The notes beneath the pieces are model-generated. The model did not search any database. It saw only the letters and a program-made list of their open reading frames with translations, and was not told the DNA's origin. DNA of 64,000 nucleotides, taken from assembly GCF_044810985.1 (NCBI RefSeq), contig NZ_CP085242.1:868001-932000 (forward strand), in the 5' to 3' direction. Below, piece after piece: positions 58,124 to 64,000 of the stretch. The DNA is from Marinospirillum sp031581385. GTDB lineage: Bacteria; Pseudomonadota; Gammaproteobacteria; Pseudomonadales; Halomonadaceae. Made by a program: the position numbers and the translations under genes. Positions within the stretch are counted from its first letter, which is position 1; each line of letters begins with the position of its first letter.

Positions 58124-60457
58124 TCAGGAGCTTAAAGACTCCAGCATCTGCTTGGCGGTGGCCTGTTGATCTGCATCCCCTTCAGCAACCACTTTTTCCA
58201 GTATTTCCTGAGCCCCGTCCTTGTCACCCATTTCAATGTAGGCAGTCGCCAGATCCAATTGGGTGTTCATATCGCCGTCGTTATCACTGAAGTCCAGGTC
58301 ATCCCCCAGATCAGCCAGGTCACTCAGGTCATCCAGATCACCCCAGTCTTCATCATCGGGCTGCTGGGATTCTTCGTCCTGACCCAGCTCTGACAACTCA
58401 TCAGTCAAAGTGGAGAGTTCTTCATCAACACCGGGAGCACGCACCTGCTCCTGACCTTCTTTTTCTTCATGAGGGGAGTCGTCGGAAGTATCCAGATTAA
58501 TTTCATCCAATGCAGACATAAAATCATCGGCATCCGACTTGTAATCAACCGGTTCAAAGTCCTGAAGATCCGATTCATCTTCACTCAATTCTTCATCCGC
58601 CAGAGGTTTTTCCAGATCCAGTTCCAGATCCAGGTCTTCAGCTTCATCCTCGGCCAGTTCTTCCAGGTCAGACAAATCGTCATCAAGGTCTTCTTCCTGA
58701 CTGGGTTCCAGAGGCGGTTTTTCAGTCAGAACCTCATCCAGCTCAGCTTCCAGGTCGTCCAGATCAGTGGATTCATCCAAACCTTCCAGGTCTTTCAGAT
58801 CTGTTTCGTCTTCGGCTGGCTCTTCACTGGATGCCTCTTCGCTTTCTTCCGGGCCGAAAATATCATCCAGATCCAGGTCATCCAGATCTTCGTCTGGTAA
58901 TTCCATTTCTCCCAGATCTTCTGCTTCGGCCTCTTCACTGGCCGCAACGGAAGCCGCAGCACCGGCGGTGGCAGCACCCGCTGCAGCGGAGGCGGATTTT
59001 TGCAGTAGTTCCGCCAGTTCTTCAGCTCTCTGACGGTTTTCGGGTGAAGGGTTCTGGGCTTCAAGTTGCTGCTTTTGCAGCAGAAAGGTGTCTTCATCAT
59101 TCAGCTCAACGAGCACTTCCAGAAGCTTAACCCGCAGATCTTCACGCTCAGGGCTATTGGCCAAAGCCTTGTGCAGGAAGCCGGCCGCCTGTTCCAGGCG
59201 TCCATAGGCAATAAACATTTCTGCTTCCTGCAGAGGATCACGTTCTTTTTTACTTTCTTTTGCCGGAGTGGGCGGAGGGGGTTCCGGCATGTCTTCCAGT
59301 TCCGAGAAATCCTCATTCAGATCCAGATCGTCCAGGTCATCATCCAGGCCGAGGTCATCCAGATCCTCCAGAGGCTGAGCATTCAGGTCGCGATTGAAAT
59401 CATCCGGCTGGGCATTAGTATCCATCATGGAATGCAGCTCTTCTTCGCGACGCCGGAGTTCATCGGCTTCCGCCTGCTCTTTCAGCTGTTGGGCGAGTTT
59501 GCGGCGTGTGGCAATCAGGGCCAGAAGCAAGAGGAAAAGGAGAAGCACCAGGCCACCCAAAGCAGCCAGAATCAGGGGTTGACGCTGCAGAAGACCCAGC
59601 AGATCTTCAGACTGAGCTGTTTCAGACTGCTGGTTTTCAGTCCGGGAAGGAGCTGACTGGGATTGCGACTGAGCGGCTGAACGATCAGCCAACTGGGTCT
59701 CCAGTTCGTCCAGTTGCTCATCCTTGAGGCGTAAAAGCTGTTGCAGGGTATCCAGTTGTTCCTGCATTTCCGAAAGGCGTGTGGCCAGTTCATCCTTTTC
59801 ACGCTCGACACGATGCAGGCTGTCTTCACTTTGTTCCAGACGGGTTTCCAACTCCCCGATCAGGGCTTGCTGTTCATTCGTTTCACCAACAGTGCTGAGC
59901 TGGAGTTCACCTTCAGCTTCTTCATTCGGGGCGGTGCTGTCAGGTTCATCCGACTGACCCGACTGCTCCTCTGGCTCGGAGCGCTCTTCCTGAGCCGGTG
60001 CCGGGGATGTACGCCCGGCAACCCAGGCCTGGTTTTGACGGCGAACGGCTTCTTCCGCCTGCAGGGCGGTTCGGCTGCGCATGGCCGTTGCAGAGGGAAT
60101 AATCAGGCTGGAACCGGCTTCCATTTCATTGATATTGCCGGTCGGAAAAGCAGACGGGTTGGCATCACGAATGGCCAGCATGGCTTGCTTGATGGTGATA
60201 TTGCGGGCCGGTCGATTGGTGCGGGCAATACTCCAGAGGGTGTCGCGGGGGCCGACACTGATGCGGTTTTGGCCGGAGCCGCTGCGCGTTGAGGTCTGGG
60301 CAGTGGCGGTTGCCAGTTCTTCAGCTGTTAAAGCGGCAGGAGTCGAGTGAAGCTGTGATCCTTCCCACAAAAAATCCGTTGCCTTGTCCGTTGCGGCAAC
60401 GCTCAGGGGAACCAGAGCAAATCCTGCCATGATCAGAAAACTACGCCAAGAACGCAT
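58124..60457 (-). CDS. fimV: FimV-type polar/pilus assembly protein
   Basis: A protein of 777 residues, with start chosen at MRSWRSFLIM because AGAGGAAGG lies eight bases upstream. A signal-like helix (about 5-22), a LysM-like domain ('SVGPRDTLWSIARTNRPARN', about 70-125), a coiled coil, a single transmembrane helix ('LILAALGGLVLLLFLLLLALI') and a very acidic cytoplasmic region rich in Asp/Leu repeats follow. A TPR near 'EAEMFIAYGRLEQAAGFLHKAL' and the FimV C-terminal domain ('TQLDLATAYIEMGDKDGAQEI') complete it. FimV organises the pole, type IV pili and cAMP signalling in pseudomonads. Confidence 0.93.
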   Translation of the reverse strand: MRSWRSFLIMAGFALVPLSVAATDKATDFLWEGSQLHSTPAALTAEELATATAQTSTRSGSGQNRISVGPRDTLWSIARTNRPARNITIKQAMLAIRDANPSAFPTGNINEMEAGSSLIIPSATAMRSRTALQAEEAVRRQNQAWVAGRTSPAPAQEERSEPEEQSGQSDEPDSTAPNEEAEGELQLSTVGETNEQQALIGELETRLEQSEDSLHRVEREKDELATRLSEMQEQLDTLQQLLRLKDEQLDELETQLADRSAAQSQSQSAPSRTENQQSETAQSEDLLGLLQRQPLILAALGGLVLLLFLLLLALIATRRKLAQQLKEQAEADELRRREEELHSMMDTNAQPDDFNRDLNAQPLEDLDDLGLDDDLDDLDLNEDFSELEDMPEPPPPTPAKESKKERDPLQEAEMFIAYGRLEQAAGFLHKALANSPEREDLRVKLLEVLVELNDEDTFLLQKQQLEAQNPSPENRQRAEELAELLQKSASAAAGAATAGAAASVAASEEAEAEDLGEMELPDEDLDDLDLDDIFGPEESEEASSEEPAEDETDLKDLEGLDESTDLDDLEAELDEVLTEKPPLEPSQEEDLDDDLSDLEELAEDEAEDLDLELDLEKPLADEELSEDESDLQDFEPVDYKSDADDFMSALDEINLDTSDDSPHEEKEGQEQVRAPGVDEELSTLTDELSELGQDEESQQPDDEDWGDLDDLSDLADLGDDLDFSDNDGDMNTQLDLATAYIEMGDKDGAQEILEKVVAEGDADQQATAKQMLESLSS

Positions 60458-60619
60458 TTTATTAACCTTCCTCTGCATACCCTGCCCCATTTCGTATTCT
60501 TTATGCCTAAGTAGAAAAAACGTCACTACTTTTATGGATAGGCTGTTTTTAACAGTTTTTCAGCAGTTTGTCATTGCTGTTTAGCGTTTTTTGTTGGTTG
60601 CTTGAAGATGTTGACCAGC

Positions 60620-60654
60620 AAAAAAAGTGGGTTGCCTTGAACAACAACCCACTT
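60620..60654 (-). terminator. Rho-independent terminator after asd
   Basis: On the minus strand AAGTGGGTTG pairs with CAACCCACTT around TTGTTCAAGG, followed by TTTTT. It lies 21 bp past the asd stop and separates asd from fimV. Confidence 0.85.
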
Positions 60655-60675
60655 CTTTCAGCCTGACCTGCTCGC

Positions 60676-61782
60676 TTATCTGTGCAGCAGGATATGCAAC
60701 ATGCGGCGCAGAGGTTCAGCAGCACCCCAGAGCAGCTGGTCGCCCACAGAAAAAGCCGACAGGTACTGAGACCCCATATTCATCTTGCGCAGGCGACCCA
60801 CGGGAACATTCAGGGTGCCGGTCACCTTGGTTGGGCTCAATTCGGCAATCGAGGCTTCGCGCTCGTTAGGAATGACTTTCGACCACTGGCTATGCTCTGC
60901 CAGCATCTCTTCAATTTCATCCAGAGGCACATCTTTCTTCAACTTGATGGTGAAGGCCTGGCTGTGGCAACGCATGGAGCCGACCCGTACGCAGATACCA
61001 TCAATGGGAATGGGCTGACCATTGGTGCCCAGAATCTTGTTGGTTTCCACATGGCCTTTCCACTCTTCCTTGCTCTGACGGCTTTCCAACTGCTTGTCGA
61101 TGTAGGGAATCAGGCTGCCACCCAGAGGCACACCAAACTGGTCGGTCGGAAAGTCAGGAGAGCGCATGGCTTCAGCCACCTTGCGATCAATATCCAGAAT
61201 GGCAGAAGAAGGATCAGCCAGTTCTGTTTTGACACTATCACGGATACTACCCATCTGGTTGAGCAGCTCACGCATGTTCTGGGCACCGGCACCGGAAGCG
61301 GCCTGGTAGGTCATGGAAGTGGTCCATTCCACCAGTTGCTGATCAAACAAGCCACCCAGACCCATCAGCATCAGACTGACTGTACAGTTACCGCCAACAA
61401 AGGTTTTAACCCCGGCTTCCAGGCCCTTGTCGATGACATCGCGGTTGACCGGATCAAGCACGATGATGCTGTCATCCGCCATTCGCAGAGTAGAAGCAGC
61501 ATCAATCCAGTAGCCTTTCCAGCCGGCTTCACGAAGAGGGCCATAAACTTCAGTCGTGTAATCACCACCCTGGCAGGTAATGACCACATCCAGTTTTTTC
61601 AGAGCATCCAGGTCTTTTGCACTTTGCAGAGGCTGACCGTCAGGACCGGGTTTGCCCGCCTGAGAAGTGGTAAAATACACCGCTTCAATCAGATCAAAGT
61701 CTTTTTCTTCCTGCATCCGCTGCATTAAAACGGAGCCGACCATACCGCGCCAGCCGACCAGACCTACCGTTAATTTGCTCAT
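60676..61782 (-). CDS. asd: Aspartate-semialdehyde dehydrogenase
   Basis: A 368-residue enzyme of the gammaproteobacterial type. 'VGLVGWRGMVGSVLMQRM' binds NADP, the catalytic Cys is in 'FVGGNCTVSLML', and 'ICVRVGSMRCHSQAFTIKL' holds substrate-binding residues. It makes aspartate semialdehyde for lysine, methionine and threonine. It follows leuB by 41 bp and is followed by a terminator. Confidence 0.96.
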   Translation of the reverse strand: MSKLTVGLVGWRGMVGSVLMQRMQEEKDFDLIEAVYFTTSQAGKPGPDGQPLQSAKDLDALKKLDVVITCQGGDYTTEVYGPLREAGWKGYWIDAASTLRMADDSIIVLDPVNRDVIDKGLEAGVKTFVGGNCTVSLMLMGLGGLFDQQLVEWTTSMTYQAASGAGAQNMRELLNQMGSIRDSVKTELADPSSAILDIDRKVAEAMRSPDFPTDQFGVPLGGSLIPYIDKQLESRQSKEEWKGHVETNKILGTNGQPIPIDGICVRVGSMRCHSQAFTIKLKKDVPLDEIEEMLAEHSQWSKVIPNEREASIAELSPTKVTGTLNVPVGRLRKMNMGSQYLSAFSVGDQLLWGAAEPLRRMLHILLHR

Positions 61783-61823
61783 AAATACCTATACCTCAAT
61801 TCTGTGTTTATTTAGAACGCGAT

Positions 61824-62909
61824 TTAAAGCGCCTTCAGTGCCTTGACCACGGCAGTACCCATTTCCTGAGTGCCTACTTTGCGGGTGTCTGCAGACAGGA
61901 TATCAGCAGTACGCAACCCCTGATCCAGAACCTCACTGACTGCCTTTTCAATCTTGGCAGCGACTTCAGCCTCACCAAAAGAATAGCGCAATAACATGGC
62001 AACTGACAAAATTGTTGCCAGAGGGTTGGCCATACCCAGCCCGGCAATATCCGGCGCGGAGCCATGGCAGGGCTCATACATGCCCTTGGCATTTTCATCC
62101 AGGGAAGCCGAAGGCAACATACCAATGGAACCGGTCAGCATGGCTGCTTCATCGGAAAGAATATCACCGAACATATTACCGGTAACGATGACATCAAACT
62201 GCTTGGGTGCCCGTACCAGCTGCATGGCCGCGTTATCCACATACATGTGCGACAACTCGACATCCGGGTAATCCTTGGCCACTTCTTCCATCACATCACG
62301 CCAGAGCATGGTAACTTCCAGAACATTGGCCTTATCCACGGAGCAGACTTTCTTGTTGCGCTTGCGGGCCATTTCAAAAGCGACTTTACCAATGCGGCGA
62401 ATTTCACTTTCGGAATAAACGTAGGTGTTGAAGCCTTCTTTTTCGCCGTTCTCCAACTCACGAATTCCGCGTGGCTGGCCGAAATAAATGCCGCCGGTCA
62501 ATTCACGCACGATCATGATATCCAGACCGGACACCACTTCCGGCTTGAGGCTGGAGGCTTCAGCCAGCTGCGGATAAAGAATGGCAGGGCGCAGATTGCC
62601 AAACAGCTTCAGCTCCTTGCGCAGACCCAGCAGACCGCGCTCGGGGCGCTTGGAAATATCCGGCAGCTTGTCCCACTTGTGACCCCCCACTGCGCCCAGC
62701 AAAATGGCATCAGCGGCTTTGGCCTTGTCCAGGGTTTCCGGGGGCAAGGGTTCACCGCAGGCATCATAACCGGCACCACCGACCAGACCTTCTTCCCAGT
62801 CAATCGCCAAACCCAAGTGGTCACGACAGACTTCCAGAACCTTCACCGCCTCGGCCGTGATCTCGGGGCCGATGCCATCACCGGGTAAAACCAGAATTTT
62901 TTTGCTCAT
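61824..62909 (-). CDS. leuB: 3-isopropylmalate dehydrogenase
   Basis: A 361-residue NAD-dependent enzyme: 'ILVLPGDGIGPEITAEAVKVL', 'DIMIVRELTGGIYFGQPRG', 'KVCSVDKANVLEVTMLWR', 'VTGNMFGDILSDEAAMLTGSIGMLPSAS', and 'EPCHGSAPDIAGLGMANPLA'. It catalyses the third step of leucine synthesis. It is separated from leuD by a 293-bp gap with repeat elements. Confidence 0.97.
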   Translation of the reverse strand: MSKKILVLPGDGIGPEITAEAVKVLEVCRDHLGLAIDWEEGLVGGAGYDACGEPLPPETLDKAKAADAILLGAVGGHKWDKLPDISKRPERGLLGLRKELKLFGNLRPAILYPQLAEASSLKPEVVSGLDIMIVRELTGGIYFGQPRGIRELENGEKEGFNTYVYSESEIRRIGKVAFEMARKRNKKVCSVDKANVLEVTMLWRDVMEEVAKDYPDVELSHMYVDNAAMQLVRAPKQFDVIVTGNMFGDILSDEAAMLTGSIGMLPSASLDENAKGMYEPCHGSAPDIAGLGMANPLATILSVAMLLRYSFGEAEVAAKIEKAVSEVLDQGLRTADILSADTRKVGTQEMGTAVVKALKAL

Positions 62910-62969
62910 AATCTTCGTCTCTAAATTGGCTGTAAAAAACTACGTGGCTCACTCAAAGTGCCGCTTTTA

Positions 62970-63055
62970 TAAGGTAGCCTGCTTCTCAGGTGGCTGTTCT
63001 ATCCTGAACAGACACCTGCGCTCGGCTTCCTGCCTCACTGACGCAGACCACCTTA
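62970..63055 (+). repeat. Hairpin element related to the 110-bp family (shorter copy)
   Basis: The arms are TAAGGTAGCCTGC and GCAGACCACCTTA (11 of 13 pair). The centre contains CGGCTTCCTGCCTCA, recalling the type 1 core (CGGCTTTCCTGCCTCA). It lies between leuD and leuB. Confidence 0.5.
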
Positions 63056-63107
63056 TCGCGGCTTACCAAGCAAGAACCTCTGAGCAACGTCATGAGCGCA
63101 GGTCAGG

Positions 63108-63176
63108 CAAGGCAAAATTGATCGAAATAGCGGAGTTTACATATAAGTAAATGAGCATTTTGAGAGCAATTTTAAC
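63108..63176 (-). repeat. Dispersed intergenic repeat, copy 2
   Basis: On the minus strand it carries the same ordered blocks as 18345-18412: GTTAAAA, CTCAAAATGCTCATTTAC, GTAAACTCCGCT, AATTTTGCCTTG. It lies between leuD and leuB. Confidence 0.7.
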
Positions 63177-63202
63177 GCAGCATCACCAAGCGCAATAGTT
63201 GG

Positions 63203-63850
63203 TCAGGGGTTCTTGGAAAATATCCAGGGCGTCTGTTCGGCTCGTTTCGTCTCATAAGCATGAATGGCATCAGCGTCTTTAAGCGTCAGGCCGATATCAT
63301 CCAGGCCTTCAATCAGGCAGTGCTTGCGAAACGAGTCCATTGCAAATTCCAGGACTTCACCGGAAGGTGTGGTCACGGTCTGGGCTGGCAAGTCAATCAA
63401 CAGGCGATAGCCTTCAGTGGCTGCAACTTCCTGGAAGAGGCGATCCACTGTGGCTTCATCCAGCTGAATCAATAAAAGACCGTTTTTAGGCGCATTATTG
63501 AAGAAGATATCTGCAAAGCTGGGCGCAATCACTGCACGAAAGCCGTAGTCCACCAGCGCCCAGGGGGCGTGTTCGCGTGAGGAACCGCAACCGAAGTTTT
63601 TACGTGCCAGCAGGATTTCACTGCCCTGATAACGCGGCTGATTGAGGACAAATTCAGGGTTCAAAGGGCGCTTGGAAGCATCCTGACCTGGAAATCCTTC
63701 ATCCAGATAACGCAGTTCGTCAAACAAATTGGGGCCGAAGCCGGTGCGCTTGATGGACTTCAAAAACTGTTTGGGAATGATCAGGTCGGTATCGACATTG
63801 GCACGATCCAGCGGTGCCACCAGGCCATTCTCTTGGGTAAATTTTTTCAT
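63203..63850 (-). CDS. leuD: 3-isopropylmalate dehydratase small subunit
   Basis: A 215-residue swivel-domain subunit: 'LDRANVDTDLIIPKQFLKSIKRTGFG', 'ILLARKNFGCGSSREHAPWAL', 'AVIAPSFADIFFNNAPKNGLL'. With LeuC it isomerises isopropylmalate in leucine synthesis. leuC is expected just upstream but is outside the window or displaced; the 150 bp before leuD hold a hairpin element, not leuC. Confidence 0.96.
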   Translation of the reverse strand: MKKFTQENGLVAPLDRANVDTDLIIPKQFLKSIKRTGFGPNLFDELRYLDEGFPGQDASKRPLNPEFVLNQPRYQGSEILLARKNFGCGSSREHAPWALVDYGFRAVIAPSFADIFFNNAPKNGLLLIQLDEATVDRLFQEVAATEGYRLLIDLPAQTVTTPSGEVLEFAMDSFRKHCLIEGLDDIGLTLKDADAIHAYETKRAEQTPWIFSKNP

Positions 63851-63878
63851 CTTTATTCTCCTAGAGAGAGCTGCAGTA

Positions 63879-63985
63879 ACTGGCTTTCAGCCGGTCATGT
63901 TATTCGGCGCATTCGGTTTTCCTACCTCAAGCGCCGCGCTGCGCAGTCCCTGCTACGCTTTTCACATGAAACGGCTTACGCCAGT
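63879..63985 (+). repeat. 110-bp hairpin element, type 1 core, copy 3
   Basis: The arms are ACTGGC..CAGCCGGTCATGT (63879-63900) and ACATGAAACGGCT..GCCAGT (63964-63985). The core has GGCGCATTCGGTTTTCCTAC, CTCAAGCGCCGCGCTGCGCA and TCCCTGCTACGC, nearly identical to that of 18599-18708. Confidence 0.65.
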
Positions 63986-64000
63986 CTCAGCGAGGGTTAC

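Noticed and set aside
1..64000. CRISPR arrays, tRNA or rRNA genes, prophage genes
   Set aside because: I saw no regularly spaced direct repeats, no cloverleaf-like sequences and no phage structural genes on reading both strands; a dedicated tRNA scan was not possible.

Overview
The window is chromosomal DNA from a gammaproteobacterium, most likely a marine or halophilic member of the Oceanospirillales. This rests on the order leuD-leuB-asd-fimV-truA-trpF-trpB-trpA-accD-folC-SPOR-cvpA-purF-metZ, which resembles Pseudomonas and its relatives, and on ThrH, CysB, MmsR-like and LiuR-like proteins of the same flavour. Nearly all genes lie on the minus strand; only the two regulators and the acyl-CoA ligase at 22.9-26.2 kb are on the plus strand.

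Region 1 (1-5.2 kb) is accessory DNA: an integron-type cassette array with no integrase in view (a CALIN-like array). Four minus-strand cassette genes each run into an attC-like imperfect palindrome. They encode a small membrane protein, an AbiJ-NTD4/Abi-C type abortive-infection-like protein, a protein with a possible Cys-His-Asp site, and a PIN-like protein. A complete IS3-family element (2735-4008) sits inside one attC, and the end of a second IS3-type element closes the array at the left edge.

Region 2 (5.4-11.3 kb) holds a YqiA-type esterase, an SDR oxidoreductase, thrH, cysB, and a CHASE2-adenylate/guanylate cyclase with its FecR-like partner. Region 3 (11.4-26.2 kb) is branched-chain amino acid and short-chain acyl metabolism: a five-gene Liv-type ABC transporter, prpE, a valine-catabolism operon (acyl-CoA dehydrogenase, enoyl-CoA hydratase, 3-hydroxyisobutyryl-CoA hydrolase, 3-hydroxyisobutyrate dehydrogenase), an AraC regulator, a MerR/LiuR-type regulator and an acyl-CoA ligase. 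Three copies of one 16-bp palindrome (TTTACGTnnnCGTCAA type) precede livG, the dehydrogenase operon and liuR, which points to a single regulon.

Region 4 (26.3-46.9 kb) is the most unusual part: fifteen tightly packed or overlapping minus-strand genes, all for signal transduction. Three modules pair a stand-alone periplasmic binding protein with a membrane histidine kinase. Two of these also carry a single-domain receiver and a receiver-PAS-GGDEF protein; one of the GGDEF proteins adds a degenerate EAL and a CZB-like zinc-binding domain. The cluster also has a receiver-ankyrin fusion, two more kinases, a CheB-CheR-PAS fusion and an Aer-like PAS chemoreceptor. Paralogy inside the cluster implies growth by internal duplication. 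A degenerate HD-GYP protein follows at 47.2-48.3 kb.

Region 5 (48.4-63.9 kb) is conserved housekeeping: metZ, purF, cvpA, a SPOR protein, folC, accD, trpA, trpB, trpF, truA, fimV, asd, leuB, leuD. Intergenic gaps in regions 3 and 5 hold a family of about 110-bp hairpin elements with a shared core but copy-specific self-complementary arms, plus a second dispersed repeat.
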